Source of the DNA: Colocasia esculenta
Taxonomy: Eukaryota > Streptophyta > Magnoliopsida > Alismatales > Araceae
DNA: 64,000 bases
Assembly: GCA_014218235.1 (NCBI GenBank)
Contig: CM024753.1
Location: 6,696,001-6,760,000 of the forward strand
Direction: 5' to 3'
This document shows, piece after piece, positions 11,819-22,502 of this stretch. A program made the position numbers and the translations under genes. The number at the start of each line of letters is the position of its first letter. Within the stretch, counting starts at the first letter, position 1. A model generated the notes under the pieces. The model searched no databases, was not told where the DNA came from, and worked only from the letters and a program-made list of their open reading frames with translations.

Positions 11819-14800
11819 CTAGTTGGACACCTGTGCGATGCACGGCGATTATTTATAAAAAAATATATAAATATATATATATATATAATATGATGTAGAT
11901 TTTAATATTTTTATAATAATAAAACTAAGACTAACATATAATGCCAATTGAGTTGATCAGAAATAATAGAGCATATTTTTCTACAATCCTAAAAAAGTCA
12001 AGATGGCAACCATGGAGGCTAAATTTTAAAATAGCCCCAGATACCAATAAAAAATGAATAAATGTAAAGTAGAGGATTAAAGTAGTTAACCTGGTATTTA
12101 TGAATACAAACATCAAAAGTGTTGGTTAATACATTGTGCGAAACATGTCTCGAATGTCATACTTACCCCATCAATCTCATTCCTTCGGTTAAGAGATCCA
12201 ACTACAATGATGGAGAGGAGAAAATATCATAAATAGCAGAAAAGTTCTATTCTCATAAATATCATAATAAACCATTGCGCTCCTAACAGTAGTAGCAACA
12301 TATTTCCTAATCACAACAGTAAAAGTAAAGTTCATTGCCTACCTAGATCCGTGGCTGAGGATGCTGGATTTCATGGTGAGCTGCTCAATCATCCTTTCCC
12401 TGCATATATGATTAACACATTTTGTTGTTATTTTTATAATATTCATCTTCTTTCAAAATAACTGGAAGGTCAAGGCTGCCAACACTGAATAACTCAAATT
12501 CCATAATCTTCAAAGAACTGACCACAATTCTCTAAAAAGAAAGATACACTTAAACATTTTGTAGAAATATATGTTTATTATTTTATAATATTTATCTTCT
12601 AAGGTACATGCTTTTGAGTAAACTGAGTCCTTCCATAAAAGATTTCACATTCATTACACTGTAATTCCTCCACCCCTCTTAGTCCACCCACATCATATAC
12701 CATCAAAAAACAAAACTACAAAAGGATAATCATGTATGGAATGTCATGGGATAAAAACTAATAACTTTTTTGGGGATTGAGAGGAGCTAGAAAGCTCCTG
12801 TCAAACAACGTGAAACTGCAAGTTTTACAATACACAACATGGGATAAAGAGCACCAAAAGACTACAATAGAAGACAACAATAAAAAAAAACATAAACGAA
12901 AAAAACCCAGCTAACGCCCTAAAAGAGCAATTCCCTGTGAATAACCCCAGACTAAATTTAAGAAAACACATATAAAACTTGACTCCTAAAATATTAACAA
13001 TCTATAAATAAAAACACCTTTTGACATCTAAATTATTAACACTCTGTAAGTCAACTTTAAAAACATGAAACTATAGGTCTACAACAAATATATGAAAAAA
13101 ACACATTATTGTGTTTCTTAAAAAAAATGGATTACATGTACCATGAAGCTACATTAGTCCTTTATCAGGAAGTTTATTAAGACACTCAACCCAATAACTC
13201 TATCACTATAAAACTATATATTTGAAGTACAAATCAAAGAGAATTTAAATATAGATATATATCTGCATATTAAAAAAAGCCATAATAAAAATAACATTTA
13301 TATCTTACTCCCAACATTGGATTCCACTTTGACTCAAATGGCTCAAGCAAGAAGGACTCCCTATGCTCCAATGACCTGGAATGTGAAGAAATATTTTGCT
13401 AAAAGCAACAAATTGGAAGTTATCTGAACAACTAAACGTAAAAATATCAATATAAAAGAAGAAAATTACTCTGTTACATAATAATGGTTGTGATTTTTAC
13501 ATAATAATCAGTAGTAGTCAATGAAAAAAATATATATATATATATAGGTATATTATGATGATGATAATATTATGACAATATAACTGCTAAGTCATGTTCT
13601 ATATGATGATGATAAACTATTAGATAATATTTAAACATCATCACTCTTGTGAACGATCAACCTTCAATCACCCCTTTACATTTGATATTATGCATCATTC
13701 TTATCGGCAGGACTAGTTCCAAAGTTTGGGCATGGATTTGAGAAGAATTTAATAGTCAAAAAATACAATAGAAATCACATAAAAATATAACAATAAAAAA
13801 AGGCACGTAGACAAATTAAGATGGAAATTATGAAGTCAACAAAATCAGCAACCTATGAGTTGGAACACCCAAAACATCAAAGCATGACTGATTTCATAAA
13901 ATTATTTGCAGATGAAGTTGTGGAGTTCTTGGAGTGAGAAAGAAAACTAAACTCAAGTAATTGTGCTACATGAGAGAGCAATCAAATATATCTAGGCTGA
14001 AGGGAGTAATAAAGTGGGAAATAACCTAAGTGGAAGTTCAACAACCTCATGAATGTAAGCTGAGTCTATTGTATAGCATTTTCTTCAAATTATCTATAAT
14101 GTTTGTTCTCTACACGTCCGATTCAAGTTAAAGGAAAATTATGAACGGCTATTTTCTGGTTTGTGAATGGAGCAGTCCTCAACTATGATACTGTTCAGTT
14201 CTCATTGTTATGTCTATGTACATTCTGCTGTTGTGCTTATCCTTATTCTTTTATTATATTAGTATAGATGTGTTATTAAATTTTAACAAAGTAAGTTGAT
14301 TTCCGTCAAATGCTTGTGAGGAGATGGCATTGAAACTAGGTAACAAAATATAAGGTATTGAATATGATTTTTCTTTTCAATAAAAATAGTTTTTATTCTA
14401 TCCTTCCTACGTAAGCTTTTAAGCATTACATCAATCTAAATAATAAGAATCAATTCACAAAATGGGCATAGTTAAATATGAAAATTATAACATACTTAAA
14501 CGTACTACTTACAGGTACAACATAACAAATCAACGGTGTTTATGTATATGATAATATATACATAAAAATGTTAACTACATAAGAAATATGAATAATGTTA
14601 ACTATACATTAGTTTTTAATATTTTATACCTATTATTATTATTATTTATTATGAGATTATTCAAGAAAAAAGAATTGTAGCCAAATACTGTACTCCCTCC
14701 ATTATTTAAAAAAAAACAACTATTCATCTTTGTTGCCCAGAACATGATAAATGTGTTTATTAATTCTAAAGATGTTATATTCAGGTGTTAAGATAATAAC

Positions 14801-15960
14801 AAAGAAGGAAAAATATATAAAAATACATAAATACATAAATATGCAAAAACACAGTCAGATATATATGAATCTAAAATAAAGTAAAATTATGTTAAAAAAA
14901 ATTGAAACTAAGAAAGTAAAAAGATAAATTTTCAATAAAGACTGAGTACTGTAGCGCTATAGTAAGTAAATTACTGTAGCGACAGTAGCTGCTAGTTATA
15001 AAATTACAATTTTATGTTATTTTTATATATTTTTAAAAAATTATAAATCAAAACAACTAAGATTACCCAATCAGATTTTTTTAAAAAAAAATTTAAACTA
15101 CGAAAGAAAGAAAGAAAAACGTGAATGAATAGCGAGGTACTATACCGCTACAGTAATTACTGTAGTGCTACGGTATCTTCTCCATTCTGTGTGTGCATGT
15201 GTGTGTGTGGGGAGAGGGGGAACTGAGGGGTGTGCGGCGACGGCTGTTGAAAAGGGCGGAGGTGAACGCAGCCGGGCGAACGACGCAGGGGCAGTGCTTT
15301 GGGGAGCAGGGGTAGTGCACACGGCGTGGAGCACGGCGAGCGGAGGCGGACGCAGCTAGGCGAATGAGGACGGGTCCGGTGCGCTGGCTGGGTCGGCGCG
15401 TTGACGGACAGCACGAAGATGGCTAGCGGTGCGTGTCGACGGAGGCGACAGCAGGCGAGCGTCGGCGAGCAGCAGAGCGCGGCCGTGGAAACGCACAATC
15501 GTAGGGGCTAGCAAAAGCGCGACGCAGCAGAGGCAGAGGCTGACGGGGTAGGGCGTGTGATGCCGGGGGCGACCGGACGACTGGGGTGGCACTCCGGCGT
15601 GTAGCACGGCGGGGTGGCGTGCTGGCGAAAAACGGCGCGCTTGCGAGGAGAGGGTGACTACAGTGACGGCTAGCAGTGCGCAGATGAGGGTGTTTAAACC
15701 GGTGCGGTGCTGTCTTGAGGCTGATGCTGCGACGAAGGCGCCTGCTATTTTCCTTGAACACTGAAACGTCACAGCGTAAAGAAAAGAGAGAAATTTTACA
15801 CAAAAAAATTCAAACGAAGGCAGCAAAGGCGGACGGAAAGAGAGAGAAATAAAAGACAGATATAAAGAAAAGAGGTGAGAGAGAGAGTTTAGGCAGGAAG
15901 CAAAGAACTCTGGTGTTGCACATATACTTCTAAAACTGAGTATTATTATAGTAGTATAGA
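11819..15960 (-). mobile_element. Complete non-autonomous Helitron (4.1 kb)
   Basis: On the minus strand the element starts TCTATACTACTATAAT at 15960 and ends with the hairpin GTGCGATGCAC (about 11833-11843) and CTAG (11819-11822). It lies between A (11818) and T (15961), the Helitron AT target. Helitrons transpose by a rolling-circle mechanism using Rep/Helicase protein. No RepHel coding is visible, so this copy would depend on another element. The interior from 12000 to 15100 is AT-rich with no recognised gene. TACTGTAGC/GCTACAGTA repeats occur at 14950-15175, and similar ones occur in the Helitron relic at 56.9-57.3 kb. Confidence 0.8.
15180..15780 (-). other. GC-rich block inside the Helitron near its 5' end
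   Basis: The GC content changes sharply against the AT-rich rest of the Helitron. Frames are open on the minus strand through here, but translations are Arg/Ser/Pro/Ala-rich without a recognisable domain. Helitrons often carry captured GC-rich host fragments near one end, so this may be one; its source was not identified. Confidence 0.35.
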
Positions 15961-16087
15961 TGGCCCACAATTGAGGCATTGATCAGAAGAACAAAATTTG
16001 CTCAGAAAACAGTCGCTAACCCAAAGAAGCAGCTACATCTTGGGGCAAAGGGGATGTGGGGGCCGACCAAGCTCCCATAATATAGAG

Positions 16088-17481
16088 CAAGGTTTGACGT
16101 ATCGCCGATTCGGGGCAAATCGGATTCGCCCTGATGCGATCCGATTCGCCAGAATCGAGGCGAATCGGGTCCGATTCACATATGATTATTATATATATTA
16201 TATTTATGTATGTGTGTCAGGCATTGTTGTCAGGAGTCAGGGCTCAGGATCCTCTTCAGGCAGGGTTGTCAGGATCCCCTTATTTACCTCTTCAGGCAGG
16301 GTTGTCAGGATCCCCTTATTTACCTGAATATCATTTAAGTAAATGTTATAATTTATTATTTCATTTACTTAAGATATTTACCTGAATATCATTTAAGTAA
16401 ATGTTATAATTTATTATTTCATTTACTTAAGATATTACATGTAAATAAGGAAGTACCCCACATTTGAATCCAATAAAAACATCAAAAAAATTATATCTCT
16501 TACCAATAAAAGTCAACTCTCCCATCGAAGAAGAAAATCGCGATTTCGATGATTTTAGCAAAATGTTAACTTTTTAATCTCTCATAATTTGTCTATCTAA
16601 AAATTTGATAATTTAAATAAATCATATGGAACACTAAAAATCTAAAGTCCGGTAAAAAAAGTCAAATGTGTATATGACTTCTCCAAGGGAGCCGCTCTCC
16701 TACTGACAGTACTTAGTCTGTTTGAGACCTCTTAAGAATTGGTCAAACCTAAACTATCATCACTCAAACTCAAGAGAATTGTCACTTTCTAGTTTCTTTT
16801 CAATTAGAAAGTGAAAATCTCATGAGCTTAGGTGATGATATCTTAAGTTTGACCAAATCCTAAGATGCCTCGAGCAGATTAAGTGCTGTCAGTAGGAGAG
16901 CGGCTCCCTTGGAGAAGTCACATGCACGTTGACTTTTTTACCAGGCTTTAAATTTTTAGTGTTCCATATGGTTTATTTGAATTATCAAATTTTTAGATAG
17001 ACTAAATTATGAGAGATTAAAAAGTTAGCATTTCGTTAAAATCATCGAAATCGTGATTTTCTTCTTCGGTGGGAGAGTTGACTTTTTATTGGTAAGAGAT
17101 ATTTTTTGATATTTTTATTGGATTCAAATGGGGGGTACTTCCTTATTTACATATAATATCTTAAGTAAATGAAACAACAAATTATAACATTTACTTAAAT
17201 GATATTCAGGTAAATAAGAGGATCCTGACAACCCTGCCTGAAGAGGATCATGAGCCATGACTCCTGACAAGTGACAACCCTGCATGAAGAAGTATCAGAC
17301 GAATCGGGGCGAATCAGGCATCGGATCGTGGCGGATCTGTGAATCGGATTGGATCGGATCGTATCGGATCCACTCGATTCGCGGCCAGGCGTCGGATCCA
17401 TGCGGATCACAACTCGGCCCGCCCCTGATCCGCTCCGATTCGGGGGAATCGGGTCGATTCGTCCCGCCATGACAAACCATG
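16088..17481. mobile_element. hAT-type foldback element with very long inverted arms
   Basis: The terminal repeats are CAAGGTTTGACG (16088) and its inverted partner CAAACCATG (ending 17481). They are flanked by the exact 8-bp duplication ATATAGAG (16080-16087 and 17482-17489), the length made by hAT transposases. Nearly the whole element folds on itself: sequence from about 16220 to 16740 reappears inverted at about 16860-17290. Examples are ATTTACCTGAATATCATTTA facing its complement, and TTCTCCAAGGGAGCCGCTCT at 16679 facing 16917. The outer parts carry GATTCGCC/GGCGAATC repeats. The left arm has two local duplications (16253-16322 and 16321-16437). There is no transposase gene. A transcript would form a long hairpin and could be a small-RNA source. 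Confidence 0.8.
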
Positions 17482-17489
17482 ATATAGAG

Positions 17490-17868
17490 ATGGGTGTTCC
17501 TATTTAAAAAATAAGAAGAAAATTTGTGTACACGAGGAGTGCTCAGGTGATTAGATATTCTGTCATACGGAGGTCAAGAATTTAACTCTCAACGATAATA
17601 GATTTATAAAAAATTATCAAAACTTTATCTCATGTATTAAATTAATATTTAAAAAAATTAAAAAATAAAAAGAATCCCATGGCCGGAGCCACTCACCTGT
17701 CCAAGTTTTGTAGTGCGCTAACTGCAAGGCACAACAAAAAGATACTTGGAAGTTTAGTTATTTCAATTATTTACTTTGGCAATCGAATCTTATGATGAAA
17801 TAACAGAGACAAAAGTGACAAAAATGGGATTTTAACATTTCACCAATTTGCATTATATGAATTTTCAG
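17490..17868. other. AT-rich intergenic sequence
   Basis: Nothing recognised. The stretch ends in a pyrimidine/TTTTCAG splice-acceptor-like sequence at 17862-17868. Confidence 0.3.
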
Positions 17869-18026
17869 ACAACCAGGAGACGAACATCCAGTGGGTACGA
17901 ATCATGGGTTCTTCTCCGCAAGTGAATTCGCACGTCAAGAACGCAAGTTTTGGAGGAGCTTGGTGTAGGAGGCCATCAAAAGATGAGCAGGAGCTCTCCA
18001 TGGGGCTGTTCATGTCGAATGTCTGA
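17869..18026 (+). pseudogene. Exon-like fragment of an unknown protein
   Basis: After a TTTTCAG acceptor-like site, a frame reads NQETNIQWVRIMGSSPQVN and ends with SMGLFMSNV before a TGA at 18024-18026. The composition (Trp, Asn, Gln, Lys, Glu mixed) is more protein-like than the surrounding AT-rich DNA, so it may be the last exon of a gene or a stranded fragment of one. I do not recognise the family. No upstream exon was identified. A minus-strand frame over the same DNA is also open, so coding is unproven. Confidence 0.22.
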
Positions 18027-18805
18027 TTTATATATACATCCAAAGTTTGATATCCAAGATTTACGTGTACAGTTGTAAACGGAATAGATACAGAATAGAC
18101 ATATAATTTTTTATTTTCGATCTAAATAGTTAATCAAATAAATTATATTCATTTCGAATAAATTTAAATACGAAATAGATAATTTAATTGGATAATATTC
18201 ATATTTGAATGGGATACTAATATTATGCACTTCAGAAACATAAGTCTTAATAGGAGACATTAAGTGATCTAAACATTAGAAGAAAAAATTTATTATTTTT
18301 TAAAATATAAATGTTACAAACATTTTTCAAACAAAAATTAACATTAGATATAATGACATATTATATATGGACCATTAAATTTAGGATCTAGCTGTCGAAA
18401 ATAACTTCATTGCGAAGCAGATCTTAAACGAAGTGGATCTCTTATTTTCGCGTCTACTCCGTTTATTATCCGAATAATATCCGTATCTAAAATTTATTTC
18501 GTCGAATATTTGTTAAATAGATAATTTTGAATCTAATTCGAATATTATTCAAATTCATTTAAGGCCTTATCTATGTGTCTAGTAAATGTTAAAAACTATA
18601 TATCGAAGGAAAGTATTTAGTGGTAGTGTTCCGTATACATGAGGAAGAGGTCAATAATCTAACTCTCACTAACAATAGATGTATAAAAAAATTTAAAACT
18701 TTTTTAAAAAATAATATCAAGAGGCCGACAACAAATTTACAAAACAAATTCAAAAAAAATTTGAAGGGAATACACAACTAAACTCTCTCTCTCTATATAT
18801 ATATA
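18027..18805. other. AT-rich sequence with no recognised gene
   Basis: Very AT-rich with repeated short words such as GAATATTATTCAAATTC and AAATAGATAATTT. A diverged MITE is possible, but no convincing terminal repeats were found. Confidence 0.3.
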
Positions 18806-19180
18806 TTGACAATTCAAATCACAACCCTATCTTCGTCTCTGGTTCAAGTAAAATTCAGACGAGAAACTTATGTGAAAGTTCCCCTCGATATCTTCTTGAT
18901 TGATTCTTTAGAAGACGGATGTTTGCAAGAAGATTTCATGATCCTGGTGGTAAGACTTCAGAGCGCGCGCGTTCAGACTAGGGAAGTTTCGAGGAATCAT
19001 CTCTCTTTGCATGCCCGCAGCTGATTTGAATTTTCTGTGCAGCGGGGCGGCGGTCTTCCTCAGACATCATCCACAAGTACAAAGAACTCGTGTCTTGTCC
19101 AACACAGCCAACATGGCTCTGTCAAATGCCGGAACAAGTCACCAGACGTGGAAGAAGACGTTGCAGCCACCTCTTTATGA
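18806..19180 (+). CDS. Candidate two-exon small gene or fragment, unknown
   Basis: A frame opens with ATG at 18806 and runs to a GTAAGA donor at 18950 (...LQEDFMILV). A TTTTCTGTGCAG acceptor ends at 19042, making a 93-bp intron of typical plant length. The second exon continues in phase as RGGGLPQTSSTSTKNSCLVQ and later KSPDVEEDVAATSL, then TGA at about 19178-19180. The total is near 94 residues. No domain, signal or membrane segment is seen and the family is not recognised. The splice sites and GC shift favour real exons, but other frames are also open here, and the whole could be a fragment carried by a transposon. Confidence 0.22.
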
Positions 19181-19308
19181 TAAAGTGGAGATAAAAAGAT
19201 TTTGATACTTGTATTAACAAAGCCATTAAGATGTGGGGAAAGAATGAGGCACTTGCAAGCAGGCATGTAACTTCTGGGTAATACTCATTAATTGGCGCTG
19301 TTAATTAA

Positions 19309-19743
19309 GGTGGCGTTTAATAATATTTAATTTTAAATATAAAATCTTATTTTTTTATCTATTTTTAAATCTAAAATTTATTTTTTCATATGTAAGATAT
19401 TTATTAAAAAAATATTTGATAACTAATTTAAACAACATTTAAATTGTGATATAGTTGGTTAAAATGTTATATTTTTATCGGGTAGGTTTTGAGATCAAAT
19501 TCAGAATTAATAAATAATTTTTTGGAATCGAACCACCGGATTTTGACGACTGTCGACGCCAACTGCAAGTTAAGAATTGACAGTCTTAAAAAAATTTATT
19601 CCTCTTAACTTAAAAAATTAAGTGATTTTTTAGATTTAAGTGATTACTTTAGATATTATTTTAGATATTTCATCAAATAATTTAAAATCTTAAAAATTAA
19701 GTATTTCAGACTTTTAATACCCATTAAATGTTATCAAACAAGC
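19309..19743. mobile_element. Tourist/Harbinger-like MITE (435 bp)
   Basis: The left end GGTGGCGTTTAATAATATTT and the right end, read inverted as GCTTGTTTGATAACATTT, are similar. The element is flanked by TAA on both sides (19306-19308 and 19744-19746), the 3-bp duplication of PIF/Harbinger elements. The inside is AT-rich and non-coding. The terminal repeats are diverged, so the copy is old and the borders could be off by a few bases. Confidence 0.45.
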
Positions 19744-21355
19744 TAAGCATTGGATTGTTTAGAGGCAATTCATCTGATTAGAATTTCACCTTTTATCTAA
19801 AGATAACTTTAGTTATCCTTAATTAGTCTACACAATCTACTCAAAATAAAATGACTTTTGTCCATAGATTTATCTCCTCTTATCCTCGCTTATCACTTGT
19901 GTCAAATTAGATAATTAGGGATAAAAGAGGGAAAGAAAAAAAATGTCAAAGTGAGATTGCTTAAGTTTATGGATGACCTTTATAGAAATAAATTATCCAT
20001 GTATAAACTAACTAACAAATAAAGAGACCATAGTAAAGATTAGTGGTAAAATTGTATAGCAATATCATCTTGTTTATACATGAAGGGTTGTCACATTTGA
20101 AGCTCCATGTCACATCTCCGCAGCAATCCTCTGGATGTAGGAAGCCATCCTCGAGGTCTCCCCCCCCCTTCTCTTTGTTGATGACCCTTTTGTCTCATCC
20201 CTTTTTTTGGTCCTCCACCTCCTAATCTACTATGTTATTTGGCCCTCTTTCCCCCCTATTGTGTTTCACCAATTGTTGCCCCATCCCCACCAATCCCCTA
20301 CATACTCCTCCCTCAGCCCTTCCCTTCCTCTTAGCCCTTCCATTCGTCTCCTTTAGTTTCCTTTTTGTTTTGAGGAGATATATTTCTCCTCCTTTTGGTT
20401 TCTTGGGTATCCTTTCAACTTTTCACCCAATATTAATGGTCCTTTCTTTAGCCATCTTCAAGATCATTCTTCTGCATTCTATCGAGCCCTTAATTGGTTG
20501 TCCATGACTATTTGTCTCTAGAGCTCTTAAATATGGGGTCTTGAAGTTTCAGATATAACTTGTGGATCAAAGATCTTTCGCACAGCTCTTCGATATATAC
20601 ATCATTCAAGTTATCTTCATTGTTTTGCTACGCAATAGCTTTGCAACATCCTCCTCTAGTGTCGACCTCTTCTGTACTTTGTAGATACCGTTTTCGGTCC
20701 ACAAAGAAAGGGGGGATGAATAGTGGACATGTGGGCGAAATGTGGTATGGAGTGGAAAGTGGAAAAGGGTAATAAAATAAAAAGATCGTGATCGCCAGGC
20801 ACGCGAGGGTACCGAATGGAGATGCACGTGAAGGGTGCGGGGTGGAAGAGTGATCGCGAGCGTACCTTTTTAGTGGGGAGATTGCGTGGGGGAATGCGGG
20901 TCATCTCTTCCTCTACGAACATGGCCGACTGCGGTAGAGGGCATTTCCTCGTTTGATTACCCTGACAAATAGACGAAAAGAAAATAAGAAGGGATTAGCC
21001 ACGTGTGTGTAGTATCAATCCAAAATAAATAAATAAAAGAATAAACAGCAAGGGAACGACTGCGGTTTCTAAAAGGGCACGTAGGGCCCGGATGAGGTGA
21101 AAATAAGAGGAAAAGAGAAAGGGGAGGGGGTACTTCCTCGAATGGGTAGCGTGGAGGCGTGGTAGCCGGTGCCGGGATGAATAGAGGAAGGCGAGGAAGG
21201 AGCTCCCGCCGCCGTGGATGACGAGGGAAGACGACGGCGCCAGCCTCCGTGGAAGAAGAACGGGTCGACGTGGGTGATGGCTCGAAGTCGAGGCGTGAAC
21301 CCGGCAGGGCTTCGCCGCTCTGAATGGCCCCCCTAAAATAATACCCTCGGGGGTC
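19744..21355. other. Intergenic and possible LTR leader sequence, no gene
   Basis: 19744-20640 is AT-rich to pyrimidine-rich with no protein-like frame. From about 20640 the sequence becomes purine/GC-rich. On the minus strand it would lie downstream of the TATA box at 21356-21363, so 20650-21330 may be the transcribed part of an antisense LTR. No coding similarity was recognised. Confidence 0.3.
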
Positions 21356-21363
21356 TATTTATA
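21356..21363 (-). promoter_or_regulatory. Likely TATA box of an antisense LTR
   Basis: On the minus strand this reads CTATAAATAGACCCCCGAGG. TATAAATAG followed by a C/G-rich leader is a strong plant TATA context and is common in LTR promoters. The CpG palindrome array at 21380-21905 lies just upstream of it. Confidence 0.5.
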
Positions 21364-21379
21364 GGCAATAGATTCTTGA

Positions 21380-21905
21380 ATCGCGTCCAATCCAGCAGAC
21401 GCCTATTAGACCTGAATCACGTCCGGGAAGGACGCCGCTATTTAAGAAGTCAACTTGATGGACGGGCGCATGGCGGCCATGGCGGCGGCCATACCTTGAA
21501 TCGCGTCCAGCAAGCCGCCGCGTTTTCCAAAATAAAATCGTATCTTTGACGAAATTGATCTTGATTTGATAATTTTTAAAACGCGCTGTCCTTTCTGGAC
21601 GCGATTCTGAGATTCGTCATAATCACAGGCGTCGGCTCTTAAATGCGATGTCAGCAGATCTTTTGACTTCTTAATCGCGGCATCCTTGGTGGACGCAATT
21701 AAGACATTTGGCCATGATTCGAAGACGTGCGCGGCTATAGGCTTTTTGACATTTTAATCGCGTCGTCCTTAGCAGATGCCTTTCTAATTCGAACATGTGA
21801 CAGAAAAAGGCCCTTAAACGCGTCGGTGTTGACCGCTGTGTCAAGGGGCCTATTTGCGTCCACTATGACCGTCGCGTTTAAAAGGCGTCCACTATAGTGG
21901 ACGCG
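21380..21905. repeat. Degenerate GCGTCC...GGACGC palindrome array
   Basis: About nine degenerate inverted motifs recur every 35-90 bp, for example ACGTCCGGGAAGGACGCC near 21419, GTCCTTTCTGGACGCG near 21588 and GGCGTCCACTATAGTGGACG near 21884. Runs of AATCGCGTC introduce several of them. They lie immediately upstream of the minus-strand TATA box, the position expected of an LTR U3 enhancer. The parent element was not delimited. Confidence 0.5.
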
Positions 21906-21945
21906 AATCAATGAAACTGTGCCTTAATCAAATTTTAGCTTCCGG

Positions 21946-21990
21946 GGGCGCTGCCCCCGGAGACCCCCCCCCCCCCCCCCCCCCGGGGCG
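21946..21990. repeat. CCGGGGGCGC hairpin and 21-C homopolymer
   Basis: TCCGGGGGCGCTGCCCCCGGA is a near-perfect hairpin, immediately followed by a run of 21 C (21964-21984) and GGGGCGCTGC. The same C-run length is seen at 1275-1295. Confidence 0.6.
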
Positions 21991-22502
21991 CTGCTCGGAC
22001 CCCCGCGACCTAACCGCACAAGTCGATCCGCGACCGAACCACCTGGGGAAGCACCAGAAAGAAAGGGTGAGATCTAGAAATATTGGAAAACACTCTTGCG
22101 AGGCAAAAATAAGGGCCATTTGTGGCGTTACGGCGCAATATGAATTTACCCGCGGTGGAGCCAAATTTGCGTGTCTACATACTTCTCTTCAACATTGTTC
22201 GAACATCATTCAAAGATGTTTGATCTTATATCTTGATTTGTGAAAGTGTGCTATAATTGTATGAGTTACTTATCTATCATGCCTCAAGTGAGTACTTGTG
22301 TAGTCTACTATGTTTTCATCTTTACTACTCTATTTTCCTTGAATCCTCACCCATATAATGTTTGACGTACTTAATTTTATCTTATGAATGGAGCCTTGAG
22401 CTCTTTTTATTTGTCAAAAAGAAAAAAAAAAACATGCGTAGATATGTGTTTGTTCCTATTATGTGATAGATAAGTACAAAATATTGACCCTCCTATCGAT
22501 GT

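Noticed and set aside
15356..15979. 207-residue minus-strand frame at the right end of the Helitron
   Set aside because: It starts across the Helitron terminus and is low complexity further in, so it is not one coding unit.
20043..20507. Leu/Pro/Phe-rich frames that could suggest membrane proteins
   Set aside because: They arise from a pyrimidine-rich stretch (TTCCTC, CCCTTT), and no topology or family is convincing.
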